A stretch of DNA of 22,677 nucleotides, taken from assembly GCA_903835275.1 (NCBI GenBank), contig CAILMK010000118.1, positions 1-22,677 of the forward strand, read 5' to 3'. Source of the stretch: an uncultured bacterium. Lineage in GTDB: Bacteria > Bacteroidota > Bacteroidia > CAILMK01. Below, one piece after another: positions 7,661 to 15,235 of this stretch (its first letter is position 1; every line of letters starts with the position of its first letter). The position numbers and the translations under genes were made by a program. The notes under the pieces are model-generated. The model was given only the letters and a program-made list of their open reading frames with translations, was not told the origin of the DNA and made no database searches.

Positions 7661-7677
7661 AATAAGAAAATATAAAA

Positions 7678-8400
7678 ATGGAAAACACAGAATTTAGAGT
7701 AAGTCCATCATTAACCCAACAAGGGGAACTTGCCAAAACATTTATGGCAAAGGTTTTTTCATGGATGGCTTTAGCACTTTTTTTAAGCGGGGCAACAGCC
7801 TGGTTGTTTGGTAGCTCATCTTCATTGATGTCGCTATTGTACACTGCCACTGAAGGAAGAACGTTATTTGGAACAATCGTAATGTTTGCGCCTTTTGCAT
7901 TTATCCTCCTGATCAGCTTTGGCTTTCAGAGGCTATCAGTACCTGTATTGATCCTTTCTTTTATTGCATACTCAATACTTATGGGAATGAGTCTGAGTTT
8001 CATATTTATGATCTATGCGGGCAGTTCCATAGCCAGCACTTTTGCCATCGCAGGCGGGATGTTCGGAGCAATGGCTATCCTGGGTTATACTACCAAAACA
8101 GACCTTACCGGATTCGGAAGGATCATGATGATGGGTCTGATAGGCATTATCATAGCCAGTGTTGTGAATATGTTTATTGGAAGTTCGGGTATGAGTTATT
8201 TGATCAGCTTCATAGGCGTATTGGTGTTTACGGGATTGACTGCCTATGACGTTCAAAAATTGAAAAACATTGGTTCCGGTGTTGCAGAATATGGTGCTGC
8301 TACAACCGACAAACTTGCCATTATGGGAGCCTTGAGTTTATACCTTGATTTTGTAAACCTGTTTTTATTCCTTTTGAATTTATTTGGAAGAAGAAGATAA
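7678..8400 (+). CDS. Bax inhibitor-1/YccA family membrane protein
   Basis: This 240-residue protein belongs to the Bax inhibitor-1 (TMBIM/YccA) family: seven-helix membrane proteins, some of which leak calcium in a pH-dependent way (as shown for the Bacillus homologue) or modulate FtsH (YccA). After a soluble start of about 22 residues, hydrophobic segments fill the rest to residue 236. The two family signatures are present: TAYDVQKLK with D191, and GALSLYLDFVNLFLFLLNLF with D224. These two aspartates correspond to the di-aspartyl pH sensor of the family. The chain ends in GRRR on the cytoplasmic side. The gene has its own -7 box and a strong terminator, so it is probably monocistronic. The exact role in this organism cannot be told. 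Confidence 0.93.
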   Translation: MENTEFRVSPSLTQQGELAKTFMAKVFSWMALALFLSGATAWLFGSSSSLMSLLYTATEGRTLFGTIVMFAPFAFILLISFGFQRLSVPVLILSFIAYSILMGMSLSFIFMIYAGSSIASTFAIAGGMFGAMAILGYTTKTDLTGFGRIMMMGLIGIIIASVVNMFIGSSGMSYLISFIGVLVFTGLTAYDVQKLKNIGSGVAEYGAATTDKLAIMGALSLYLDFVNLFLFLLNLFGRRR

Positions 8401-8426
8401 GGCATAAGCCCCAACATACACACTTG

Positions 8427-8457
8427 CCGCGATGGATACCCCATCGCGGTTTTTTTT
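8427..8457 (+). terminator. Intrinsic terminator after the Bax inhibitor-1 family gene
   Basis: CCGCGATGG (8427-8435) pairs perfectly with CCATCGCGG (8441-8449) around a five-base loop and is followed by eight T (8450-8457). It lies 26 bases after the stop codon. Confidence 0.92.
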
Positions 8458-8476
8458 GACCTGCCCTATCGTTCCA

Positions 8477-8581
8477 GCAGAGTCTCTCGAAGTATTGGAT
8501 TGCAGGAAGGGAGAGGACTCTGCGTGCCAATGCTCAACAGTGTCCCTTCCCACCACAGACCCTACCCTTCAGGAGACACTG
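8477..8581. repeat. Pair of long-armed hairpins (intergenic repeat)
   Basis: The first hairpin pairs GCAGAGTCTCTC (8477-8488) with GAGAGGACTCTGC (8511-8523), allowing one bulged base, around a 22-base loop. The second pairs CAGTGTC (8538-8544) with GACACTG (8575-8581). This takes up much of the 343-base gap between the Bax inhibitor and rhomboid genes. I see no reading frame worth calling here; a dispersed repeat element is the simplest reading. Confidence 0.5.
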
Positions 8582-8670
8582 CGGGGAACTGCAGGAAAAC
8601 TTTAAACCTTAACTAAAATTTATTTTGAAGCAATACATGCTTTAGATTATCGTCTTAACAGTATTAATTC

Positions 8671-8678
8671 TATTTTTG
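8671..8678 (+). promoter_or_regulatory. -7 promoter element of the rhomboid operon
   Basis: TATTTTTG matches TAnnTTTG exactly, 65 bases before the ATG at 8744. The -33 region is poor. A purine-rich GAAGGATC lies about 18 bases before the ATG. Confidence 0.4.
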
Positions 8679-8743
8679 TAGGTACTTCTGAATTTTTCAA
8701 TCATCATTTAACGTTAGAAAGAAGGATCAAGAGTTGTAAATTT

Positions 8744-9640
8744 ATGCGCGATACCACTTTATGGCAGGATTTCAGGGCGTATGTACTGCATAGCGGCAAT
8801 ACATTGAATAAGCTTATTGCCATCAATGTAGCTGTTTTCATTTTGTTCGGCACCTTATATGTCGTGCTTCTCATATTCGGAGTATCGGAAACCATCCATG
8901 ATAAACTGGACCTGTATCTGCAATTTCCTTCTTCTTTTATCGAATTCCTGCACAAGCCCTGGTCCATTGTCACCTACCAGTTCATGCATGCGGGTTTAGG
9001 ACATATTTTTTTCAATATGCTGGTCTTTTTATTTGCAGGACGTATTTTCAGGGAATACCTCGGGGATAAAAAACTCCTTGCGGTTTATCTGCTTGGTGGC
9101 GCGGCAGGAGCACTGATGTTCATGTTTGGATACAATGTGTTGCCCTTCCTTAAAAACTCCAACGGCGAGATATTGGGAGCCTCAGCAAGCATTATGGCGA
9201 TACTGGTCGCAGTCGGTACGCTTCTGCCAAGATACACCGTGTACCTTTTCTTTCTGGGTGCGGTGAGATTGGTATATATCGTCCTGTTCCTTGTAGTAAT
9301 AGATTTTCTGAGTATAGGATTTACCAATACCGGTGGCAGCATAGCTCATTTGGGTGGCTCACTTTTCGGATATGTATATATTGTTTTACTGCAACGTGGT
9401 ACTGATATTGGCGCATGGCTGACCAAACTCATTGATGGCATTGCAGGATTATTCAAAAAGAAAAGCAGTGTGAAACTCTATTCATATAACGATGTGCCAC
9501 TCCGTGCAAAACCTGTCCGCCCGGGAAGGATCAGTCAGGATGAAGTGGACAAAATACTTGATAAGATAGCACAAAGCGGATACGAAAGCCTCACCCAACG
9601 GGAAAAAGATATTTTATTCCGTGCAAGCAAAGAGGATTAA
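8744..9640 (+). CDS. Rhomboid family intramembrane serine protease
   Basis: Rhomboids cut proteins inside the membrane with a serine-histidine dyad. This 298-residue protein has both residues: S147 in GEILGASASIMAI and H202 in SIAHLGGSLFGY. It also has the HxxxN oxyanion element, H87 and N91, in GLGHIFFNML. Six or so membrane segments lie between residues 22 and 217. GASAS in place of the more usual GASGA is, from memory, common in Bacteroidota. After the membrane part there is a basic linker and a soluble C-terminal tail ending DEVDKILDKIAQSGYESLTQ..., probably a small helical domain. The stop TAA shares one base with the next ATG (TAATG), so the two genes are surely co-transcribed and translationally coupled. 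The substrate is unknown. Confidence 0.94.
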   Translation: MRDTTLWQDFRAYVLHSGNTLNKLIAINVAVFILFGTLYVVLLIFGVSETIHDKLDLYLQFPSSFIEFLHKPWSIVTYQFMHAGLGHIFFNMLVFLFAGRIFREYLGDKKLLAVYLLGGAAGALMFMFGYNVLPFLKNSNGEILGASASIMAILVAVGTLLPRYTVYLFFLGAVRLVYIVLFLVVIDFLSIGFTNTGGSIAHLGGSLFGYVYIVLLQRGTDIGAWLTKLIDGIAGLFKKKSSVKLYSYNDVPLRAKPVRPGRISQDEVDKILDKIAQSGYESLTQREKDILFRASKED

Positions 9641-10728
9641 TGAAGCTCGGGAAAAACATATTCTGGCGGCTGATTTACGCGGCCTTTTCATTAAACCTTC
9701 TTATGTTGATCCTTTCTCTGTGCGCCTCATGGATGAATCCGAAATATTTCTGGCCCCCGGCATTTATTAAATTATTTTTCTTTCTCTGGCTCATCATAAA
9801 TGTACTGTTCCTGGCACTTTTCATAGTGAAGAAAAAAAGAATTTTCCTAATGATTGCTGCCGCTGGAATCCTGCTCTGCTTTCCTGCCTTCGGAAAAATA
9901 TTTGCTTTTCATCCCTTTTACAAGGCTACTGTGCCGGAGAAAAAACTCCGGGTTATGACCTACAACGTAATGGGATTTTCCTGGTATGCCAAAAAGAAAG
10001 ATGCCTACATGATCCTGAAAAATATCCGTGAGCAGCAACCGGATATTGTCTGTATGCAGGAATACCTGGCACGTACCGATGATAAATTTCATATTCTTGA
10101 TAGTCTGACGAACCGTTATGGTTATAAATATTACAAGGAACACGTCATTGTAAATTCAGGGAAATTCTACTATTTCGGCGGGGCGGTTTTTTCAAAATAT
10201 CCCTTGCAGAATTACCACGGAATACCTTTTCATAATTCAGTGACCAATGGGGCGTTTTATATTGATGTCCCCATGGGAAAGGATACATTCAGGCTGGTGA
10301 ATGTGCACTTTCAGTCCTTCTCCTTAAAACCCAGGGAATATGATTGGGAAAGTAAATATCAGGGGAAAACCAGCCGTTATAAGCTGATAAAAATTGCCTT
10401 GTATAAAATGCGCCTTGCTTTCCGCAAAAAAAGCTTCCAGACGGAAGAAGTGAAAAAAGTATTGAAGGCAAGCCCCTACCCTGTTATACTCTGCGGTGAT
10501 TTTAACGATACGCCGCTCTCCTATACTTATTCTGAACTCACGGAGGACCTGGACGATTCCTATCTTGCAACCGGTAGCGGGCTCGGCACCACCTACGCCG
10601 GAAATCTTCCTTACCTGAGGATCGATTATATTCTTGCTGATAAAAAATTCAGGCCCTTCAATTCATTCGTAGTCCGCAAAGGGGCGTCTGATCATTATCC
10701 TTATGTATGTGATTTTGAGTTGAAGTGA
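9640..10728 (+). CDS. Membrane-anchored endonuclease/exonuclease/phosphatase family protein
   Basis: This 362-residue protein has about three membrane helices (residues 10-30, 41-63 and 67-87). A periplasm-facing domain of the endonuclease/exonuclease/phosphatase (EEP, DNase I-like) superfamily follows. The family's residues are in place: N in RVMTYNVMGF, E in DIVCMQEYLA, H in LVNVHFQSF, the GDFND motif with PVILCGDFNDTPLS, D in LRIDYILAD, and the final SDHYP. The fold cuts phosphodiesters in nucleic acids, lipids or nucleotides, so the substrate cannot be named. An outward-facing enzyme on a three-helix anchor makes chromosomal DNA unlikely. The start codon overlaps the rhomboid stop by one base. 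I recall rhomboid and EEP genes side by side in other Bacteroidota, which suggests a functional pair rather than chance. Confidence 0.92.
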   Translation: MKLGKNIFWRLIYAAFSLNLLMLILSLCASWMNPKYFWPPAFIKLFFFLWLIINVLFLALFIVKKKRIFLMIAAAGILLCFPAFGKIFAFHPFYKATVPEKKLRVMTYNVMGFSWYAKKKDAYMILKNIREQQPDIVCMQEYLARTDDKFHILDSLTNRYGYKYYKEHVIVNSGKFYYFGGAVFSKYPLQNYHGIPFHNSVTNGAFYIDVPMGKDTFRLVNVHFQSFSLKPREYDWESKYQGKTSRYKLIKIALYKMRLAFRKKSFQTEEVKKVLKASPYPVILCGDFNDTPLSYTYSELTEDLDDSYLATGSGLGTTYAGNLPYLRIDYILADKKFRPFNSFVVRKGASDHYPYVCDFELK

Positions 10729-10771
10729 AACGGACGATAGACGATTGAAAATTATATTATACTTCGTTTTT

Positions 10772-11530
10772 TCATTTTACCTTTTTGCCTGTGAAAATGT
10801 AATTATTCAATTGCAGACTGCCTTTAGGATAAGCATTGTATTTTATTGTAATGCCAGTATTGCTAACCAAAATATTGCCGGTATTAATATTGGGATAATG
10901 CGCAACACTATCACACATTCCCGTAATTTGAAATTCTTTTGTCCCAAGATATCCCGTAAGTTGACAAGTATTATAACTCGGATTCCTATAAAGATTTTTT
11001 ATCCAGGTTGTTAAAGTGGTTTTGGTACCCGGACACAATACATTGGTTTTTATACTTATTGTAAAAGTATCATTTGGGTTGCTACTCATATATCCTTGAT
11101 AATTTCCTTCCAATGGATGTCCTGACAAGTCAAAATATAAAGTCCGGATAACTGTATCAATTCCATCATCATCAGGAAAGCATTGTTTATTAGGGGATTT
11201 ATGAACTATTAACATAATTGGAACGGATGCTGGCGTTGTCTGACTAAAATTTATAGTGAAACTTTGCTTAGTATATACGCCTGCGCCAATATGCCATTCA
11301 TAAGTAGCATTATCTTCGGAAGCTTTGAAATTAATAAGATAATTTGCAGCAGTATCTGAATCGTAATATACCCATTCAGGATCTGCAAAATCCTGGGTTT
11401 CCTCCATGGTAAATGCAGCACTAACCGGATGGGTTGCCGTGCAGGGGCTGGCAGGATTATCCTTGTGACAGGAGACACCTATTATCACAAATAAAATTAA
11501 TAACGCATTGACTTTAATATATTTAAGCAT
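10772..11530 (-). CDS. Putative lipoprotein with a PKD-like domain
   Basis: I chose the ATG at 11530 because it directly begins a signal sequence (MLKYIKVNALLILFVIIGVS) ending in SC-HKDN. That is the lipoprotein style seen widely in Bacteroidota, although glycine at -3 of the lipobox is unusual. A TTG at 11566 would extend it by 12 residues with no benefit. The mature part has a PKD/Ig-like stretch (ATYEWHIGAGVYTKQSFTIN, then VPIMLIVHKSP). A second, beta-rich half starts near LEGNYQGYMSSNPNDTFTIS, which resembles lipocalin-like or other small barrels of cell-surface lipoproteins. The product is 252 residues. The gene is convergent with the rhomboid operon and divergent from the outer-membrane pair at 11687-12921. 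Function unknown. Confidence 0.8.
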   Translation of the reverse strand: MLKYIKVNALLILFVIIGVSCHKDNPASPCTATHPVSAAFTMEETQDFADPEWVYYDSDTAANYLINFKASEDNATYEWHIGAGVYTKQSFTINFSQTTPASVPIMLIVHKSPNKQCFPDDDGIDTVIRTLYFDLSGHPLEGNYQGYMSSNPNDTFTISIKTNVLCPGTKTTLTTWIKNLYRNPSYNTCQLTGYLGTKEFQITGMCDSVAHYPNINTGNILVSNTGITIKYNAYPKGSLQLNNYIFTGKKVK

Positions 11531-11660
11531 GACTTTAATCGTATTGAAGCTTGGTTTTTTATGCAAGATAATAATTAATTTAGTAATCAGGTGCTTTTGA
11601 GGCTTTAATCCCTTCAGGCAACCCTTTTTCTTCTTTTACCGTCTTTAGGCAAGTATTTAC

Positions 11661-11668
11661 TACATTTG
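11661..11668 (+). promoter_or_regulatory. -7 promoter element of the outer-membrane protein pair
   Basis: TACATTTG matches TAnnTTTG exactly and lies 18 bases before the ATG at 11687. No good -33 box is visible. It rules out the upstream TTG at 11666 as a start, since that codon overlaps the promoter. Confidence 0.5.
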
Positions 11669-11686
11669 TTACCAAACTACCCTTGT

Positions 11687-12292
11687 ATGAAAAGAAGTAT
11701 CCTGCTGCTGCTCTTACTCTTTCCGGCATTTCTTTTTGCCCAGAATTCCTATACCCGCGGATACGATGAAAACACGGATGAAAGCAAAAAACTCATGTAC
11801 AATTACACGTACGGGAGCTATTTGTTTTCGGGGTCGGGTAATTATATTATGGGCATCAGTTCGGTGAGTTATTTTTCCAATGGCAGGCAGCAATTCGGAC
11901 TTGGTGCAGGTGTATCTTCACAAAAAATAAACTCCGATAGCGGGAGGGTAAATTTCGTAAGTGTCCCGGTATATTTAGCCAATAAATATTATTTAACACA
12001 AAATGCCACCAATGGCGGCTTGTACATGGATATCCATGCGGGTTTCAATCTGCCTGTTTCTGCAATCTTTGAATCCGGTGAAAAATCAGGCCAACCCGTG
12101 GATCCTGCCAACATAAGGAGCACGGGTATGTATGGCATTGCCTTTGGATGGAGGTTTACCGGCAAAAAAGAATTCCGCCAGTTAAATTACATCGTTGAAA
12201 TAGCCTACCGCAAACAGCAAGTCCCTGTAGATCCCGATACAAAAAAGCACTCATCGGATTTCATGGGTATTAACCTGGGACTATCATTTTAA
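11687..12292 (+). CDS. Putative outer-membrane beta-barrel protein, first tandem copy
   Basis: This is a 201-residue exported protein with a signal peptide (MKRSILLLLLLFPAFLFAQ, cleavage after FAQ). Beyond it are alternating hydrophobic and aromatic stretches, such as FGLGAGVSS, VPVYLANKYYL, GLYMDIHAGFNLPVS and GIAFGWRF. The chain ends in GINLGLSF with a terminal phenylalanine, as in small outer-membrane barrels. It is a clear paralogue of the gene 23 bases downstream: both are 201 residues long and share the pattern FSNG..QFG.G.G, RVN, P.Y..N..YL, H.G..LP.S, GQ, YG..FG.R, YR.Q..P and G(V/L)SF. I recognise no named family and propose no substrate. Confidence 0.82.
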   Translation: MKRSILLLLLLFPAFLFAQNSYTRGYDENTDESKKLMYNYTYGSYLFSGSGNYIMGISSVSYFSNGRQQFGLGAGVSSQKINSDSGRVNFVSVPVYLANKYYLTQNATNGGLYMDIHAGFNLPVSAIFESGEKSGQPVDPANIRSTGMYGIAFGWRFTGKKEFRQLNYIVEIAYRKQQVPVDPDTKKHSSDFMGINLGLSF

Positions 12293-12315
12293 AAATCATT
12301 ACCGAAATTTGCACC

Positions 12316-12921
12316 ATGAAGAAAACACTCATCCTTCTCATTTTTAGTTTCAGCATCATTGATATGCATGCGCAGTTTACGCAAAATCCTTTCGGGGATT
12401 TCAGCAAGAAAAAAGTATACAATTATCTGGAAGGACAATTATTCCTGAATAGTCCCGCAGGTAAAAATGAAAGCCAGGCAATATCCGGCATCATGTACAG
12501 TGTGTGTTTTACCAATGGGAAATACCACCAGTTTGGTATTGGCAGCGGATACATTTCACATACCGCGGCGGCAGATACCGCCAGGGTAAATTATACAGGT
12601 ATTCCTATATTTATAACCAACCGTTTTTATCTTTCCGATATAGAAAACAGACAGGTATCGCTATATCTTGAGTGTCATGGTGGCTATCATTTACCACTCT
12701 CCGGGACCTACCAATCAGGAACCAGGGAAGGGCAGCAAATTCCTCCATTCCTTCCCAAAGGAACAGGATTTTATGGCTTTACTTTTGGAGCAAGGATACC
12801 ACTGGCAACCAATACAGCATTCATCATGGAATTCATTTACCGCAACCAGCATTTACCCTATCCCGGCAGGGAAAACTGGGATCCAAATTTTGTAGGACTG
12901 GCATGCGGAGTATCTTTCTAG
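12316..12921 (+). CDS. Putative outer-membrane beta-barrel protein, second tandem copy
   Basis: Second member of the tandem pair, also 201 residues, with a signal peptide (MKKTLILLIFSFSIIDMHAQ). It shares the spacing of conserved positions with its neighbour (FTNGKYHQFGIGSG, RVNYTGIPIFITNRFYL, ECHGGYHLPLSG, GFTFGARI, FIYRNQHLPYP, GVSF), but many residues differ, so the duplication is old. The gap between the two genes is 23 bases and includes GAAATTTG at 12304-12311, a one-mismatch -7 box just before the ATG. The copies could therefore be co-transcribed or separately controlled. No catalytic motif is visible. Confidence 0.82.
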   Translation: MKKTLILLIFSFSIIDMHAQFTQNPFGDFSKKKVYNYLEGQLFLNSPAGKNESQAISGIMYSVCFTNGKYHQFGIGSGYISHTAAADTARVNYTGIPIFITNRFYLSDIENRQVSLYLECHGGYHLPLSGTYQSGTREGQQIPPFLPKGTGFYGFTFGARIPLATNTAFIMEFIYRNQHLPYPGRENWDPNFVGLACGVSF

Positions 12922-12975
12922 AACTTGTCTGAACACGATTTTATAGGATTTAAAGATTCACAGGATTTTTTTTGG
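12922..12975 (+). repeat. GGATT-rich dispersed repeat
   Basis: CTTGTCTGAACACGATTTTA followed by AGGATTTAAAGATTCACAGG is a family of GGATT echoes that I remember between genes in many Bacteroidota. It starts right after the stop of the preceding gene. The rest of the 301-base gap to 13222 holds a short inverted repeat (GCAAAT-TG-ATTTGC, 12983-12996) and the two repeats listed next; I see no gene in it. Confidence 0.45.
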
Positions 12976-13078
12976 TTGAGACGCAAATTGATTTGCCAAA
13001 TTTATACGCCGCAATAAAATAATTTGGGAAATCTAATATATAGTTTGTTGACATTCCTGCCGGAAACAATGGCACACA

Positions 13079-13092
13079 TCCGCCGCGGCGGA
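13079..13092. repeat. CCGCCGCGGCGG palindrome
   Basis: TCCGCCGCGGCGGA is perfectly self-complementary. Its GCCGCGGC core also occurs between genes at 3977-3984 (within TTCGCCGCGGCGAA) and at 22083-22090. These GC-rich sites stand out in AT-rich intergenic DNA. Confidence 0.5.
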
Positions 13093-13119
13093 ACGCAGAT
13101 TAATGCTGCACGTCCAAGC

Positions 13120-13157
13120 TGTCATTCAGCAGGAACCTTGCCAGTGCTACAGATAAA
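13120..13157 (+). repeat. TGTCATTCAG dispersed repeat, single copy
   Basis: TGTCATTCAG, a variable base, AGGAACCTTGCC, then five variable bases and TACAGATAAA. The same order of blocks, including the distal TACAGATAAA, occurs at 16142-16179, and the first 23 bases recur inverted at 16254-16276. It is one of three members of this family in the window. Confidence 0.7.
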
Positions 13158-13222
13158 GTTTGTAAATTGGTGTGATCTTTCTGATATTGATCACTGTTGA
13201 CTATAAATTGAAAACTGAACTT

Positions 13223-14170
13223 CTATTTCGATTTATCAAGAGTAAAGCTAAAGATAGAGCCTATGCCCGGCACACTACTGACGATGATCTTTTGTTTGTG
13301 TGCCTCTATAAAATGTTTTACAATGGAAAGCCCCAAACCGGTACCACTTTGTGAACGGGATCGGCTTTTATCCACCCGGTAGAAACGTTCGAAAATACGC
13401 GGTAAATGTTCAGGTGATATTCCTTCACCATTATCAGATACTTCTATGCTCACCTGTTGGTGCAGATCCTCCAGGCTGATGGTGGTACTTCCGTTATCCC
13501 TGCCATATTTTATACTGTTGCCGATAAGATTTATAAGTACCTGCTTTATTTTCTGGCGATCGGCATTTACATAAAGATCATTCTCTGTATTGGTCTTCAT
13601 GTGCAGGTGAATGTTCCTGCCCCTTGCCGGAAGATCTAAAAATTCGATGACTTCCTTGACCAGTTCCTTTATATTGAAACTGGAATATTCAATCTGCACT
13701 TCCCCGGATTCGATCATGGAAATGGTTACAAGGTCTTCCACCAGTGAACTGATATGATCAATATTCCGCGCAGCCTTCTGAAGAAATTTCATATTTACTT
13801 CTTCATCCGTCATCGCGCCTTCCAACAGCGTATAAACATATCCCTGGATATTGAAAATTGGCGAACGTAATTCATGTGCTACATTGCCCAGGAACTCTTT
13901 TCTGAAACGTTCCAGCTCCTTGAGGTTATCAATTTCACTGGTTTTTTCATTGATCAGTCTTTTTACAGAGCGTTCCAATCCATCAAGATCATATTGTTCG
14001 CTGATAAGCGCTTCGCCAATACGTTTTTTGAGTGATTTATCAATTTCCCCTGTAATGAGCTTGATCTTATTCAGGTAATGCTGTCTTACCAGATAATAAG
14101 CAATGACCACACCAATAGCCGTTCCAATAAGAACTACAATAATGGTGTATATGGAAGAGGAGAACTCCAA
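13223..14170 (-). CDS. Sensor histidine kinase without a periplasmic domain
   Basis: This 315-residue two-component kinase has a single membrane helix (about 7-28), a short helical linker, and then a HisKA dimerisation domain with H99 in FLGNVAHELRSP. The ATPase domain follows: N218 in NLIGNSIKYG, DNGEGI (246-251), RIFERFYRVD and GTGLGLSIVKHF (276-287). It looks complete as an enzyme. It lacks the large periplasmic sensor and the PAS domain of typical PhoR-like kinases, so it may sense within or near the membrane, or rely on a partner protein. The gene starts 34 bases after the response regulator stop, in the same direction, so the two form an operon. The catalytic core is of the PhoR/VicK/ResE class, but I do not assign a gene name. 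Confidence 0.93.
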   Translation of the reverse strand: MEFSSSIYTIIVVLIGTAIGVVIAYYLVRQHYLNKIKLITGEIDKSLKKRIGEALISEQYDLDGLERSVKRLINEKTSEIDNLKELERFRKEFLGNVAHELRSPIFNIQGYVYTLLEGAMTDEEVNMKFLQKAARNIDHISSLVEDLVTISMIESGEVQIEYSSFNIKELVKEVIEFLDLPARGRNIHLHMKTNTENDLYVNADRQKIKQVLINLIGNSIKYGRDNGSTTISLEDLHQQVSIEVSDNGEGISPEHLPRIFERFYRVDKSRSRSQSGTGLGLSIVKHFIEAHKQKIIVSSVPGIGSIFSFTLDKSK

Positions 14171-14204
14171 AGGAAATATTTACTGCGAAGGTAGAAAGAA
14201 AGTA

Positions 14205-14885
14205 TTAAGACTCGAACTTGTAACCGATGCCCTTGATCGTTTTTATACTTTCAGGGTCAATTTTTTCACGAATCTTCCGGATATGTACATCCACGGTACG
14301 GTCACCTACAAATACTTCATTACCCCAAACCTGCTCCAATAGTTTATCCCTGCTGAAAACCTTGCCGGGATGGCTGGCAAGCAGATAAAGCAATTCAAAT
14401 TCCTTGCGGGCAAAATGAAGTTTTTGTGACTTATATATTACCTCGTAAGAGTTACGATCTATAATAAGATCCCCCATATCCAGGAGTGTGGATTCGGATT
14501 CATCCTTATTCTTACGCTTAAAGATCGCTTTTATACGACTCAATAAGGCACCCGGCTTAATCGGCTTGTTTATATAGTCGTCCGCACCGGCGGAAAATCC
14601 TGCAATTTCAGAATATTCCTCTATACGTGCCGTAAGGAATATAATATGTGACTCGGAAAGCTTTTTGTTTTTGCGCATTTCCTGGCAGGTGGTAATGCCA
14701 TCCATTTCGGGCATCATTACATCCAGCAGAATCAAGTCGGGAAGATATTTATCCGCTACCTTGAGTGCCTCTTTACCGTTGGGAGCAGAGTAAACGGTAT
14801 ATCCTTCCTTCTTCAAGTTATATTCAAGAAACTCTAAGATATCCGGATCGTCATCAACTATCAATATTTTAGCATTCTCTTGCAT
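14205..14885 (-). CDS. OmpR/PhoB family response regulator
   Basis: This is a 226-residue DNA-binding response regulator and the partner of the kinase that follows. The receiver domain (1-120) has the acidic pocket D11/D12 in LIVDDDPDI, the phosphoacceptor D55 in LILLDVMMPEMDG, T85 in FLTARIEEY and K107 in YINKPIKPG. The winged-helix domain (about 135-226) has HFARKEFELLYLLASHPGKV, then VFVGDRTVDVHIRKIREKI and IKGIGYKFE, the OmpR-type signature. The ATG at 14885 suits the family's usual beginning. A plausible promoter lies 92 bases upstream, and the leader can fold into a stem-loop. The two putative small RNAs lie further upstream on the same strand. The regulated genes are unknown. Confidence 0.95.
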   Translation of the reverse strand: MQENAKILIVDDDPDILEFLEYNLKKEGYTVYSAPNGKEALKVADKYLPDLILLDVMMPEMDGITTCQEMRKNKKLSESHIIFLTARIEEYSEIAGFSAGADDYINKPIKPGALLSRIKAIFKRKNKDESESTLLDMGDLIIDRNSYEVIYKSQKLHFARKEFELLYLLASHPGKVFSRDKLLEQVWGNEVFVGDRTVDVHIRKIREKIDPESIKTIKGIGYKFES

Positions 14886-14913
14886 AGCGTATTTTTATAT
14901 AACTAAATTTTTA

Positions 14914-14946
14914 GTGCAAAATTCCGCAAAAGCAACTGAATTGCAC
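14914..14946 (-). promoter_or_regulatory. Stem-loop in the leader of the response regulator operon
   Basis: On the plus strand GTGCA..ATTC (14914-14924) is inverted against GAATTGCAC (14938-14946), a nine-pair stem with a two-base bulge and a 13-base loop. It lies between the predicted transcription start (about 14973) and the ATG at 14885. No T run follows, so it is not a standard terminator; a regulator site is equally possible. Confidence 0.3.
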
Positions 14947-14976
14947 CATACCCAATATTAGCTTATTGTTAATTCT

Positions 14977-15006
14977 CAAAGATAAGCATTTATAAAGGCC
15001 TGTGAA
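14977..15006 (-). promoter_or_regulatory. Promoter of the response regulator / histidine kinase operon
   Basis: On the minus strand TATCTTTG (14984 to 14977) is a perfect -7 box, with TTC instead of TTG 19 bases upstream. Predicted transcription starts near 14973, leaving a leader of about 88 bases. The same -7 octamer is used by both putative small RNAs upstream. Confidence 0.5.
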
Positions 15007-15141
15007 TGAATAAAAATACCTTTAAAACCATTGAATTATATCTTGTTCAATGTTACCAAATTGTTAACCCCCTTGGCTAACCAGTTGCAAATGCCTGAAA
15101 ACGAATAAGAATACTTTAAGAACGCTCAACCCTATAAACAG

Positions 15142-15170
15142 AAAAAGGGCGAAACTTGTGGTTTCACCCT
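15142..15170 (-). terminator. Intrinsic terminator of small RNA copy 1
   Basis: AGGGCGAAAC (15146-15155) faces GTTTCACCCT (15161-15170) around TTGTG. On the minus strand five T (15146-15142) follow the stem. On the plus strand no T run follows, so the signal is directional. Confidence 0.75.
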
Positions 15171-15232
15171 CTTCCATTGCCAAAATATCAAAACTACAAC
15201 TGCCTATGAAAAATTGTTAAACTTAATTAACG
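15142..15232 (-). ncRNA. Putative small RNA, copy 1
   Basis: Read on the minus strand, this is a predicted transcript of about 90 nucleotides starting some four bases after a perfect -7 box. It ends in the stem AGGGTGAAAC/GTTTCGCCCT (15170-15161 with 15155-15146; one mismatch; loop CACAA) followed by five T, an intrinsic terminator. Bases 15161-15214 are identical, 54 of 54, to 15458-15511 in copy 2, while the first 18 or so bases of the RNA differ. Strong conservation of both stem arms with a changing loop points to RNA. A small frame on this strand (15177 down to 15064, 37 codons) runs through the terminator and is not kept in copy 2, so I do not call it. I do not recognise the RNA family. 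Confidence 0.65.
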
Positions 15233-15235
15233 ATA

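Noticed and set aside
8458..8743. Possible gene in the gap after the Bax inhibitor-1 family terminator.
   Set aside because: Only hairpins and a promoter-like box; no frame with a plausible start and length on either strand.
10745..11014. A plus-strand frame opposite the lipoprotein gene.
   Set aside because: The minus-strand frame has a signal sequence with SC and a PKD-like segment; the plus frame is antisense to it.
15064..15177. A 37-codon minus-strand frame inside small RNA copy 1 (MEEGETTSFALF..., hydrophobic), with a 14-codon counterpart at 15430-15474 in copy 2.
   Set aside because: Both frames read through the terminator hairpin, and they diverge in length and sequence right after it. 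The identity between copies is not biased to codon positions. A leader or toxin peptide is possible but poorly supported.
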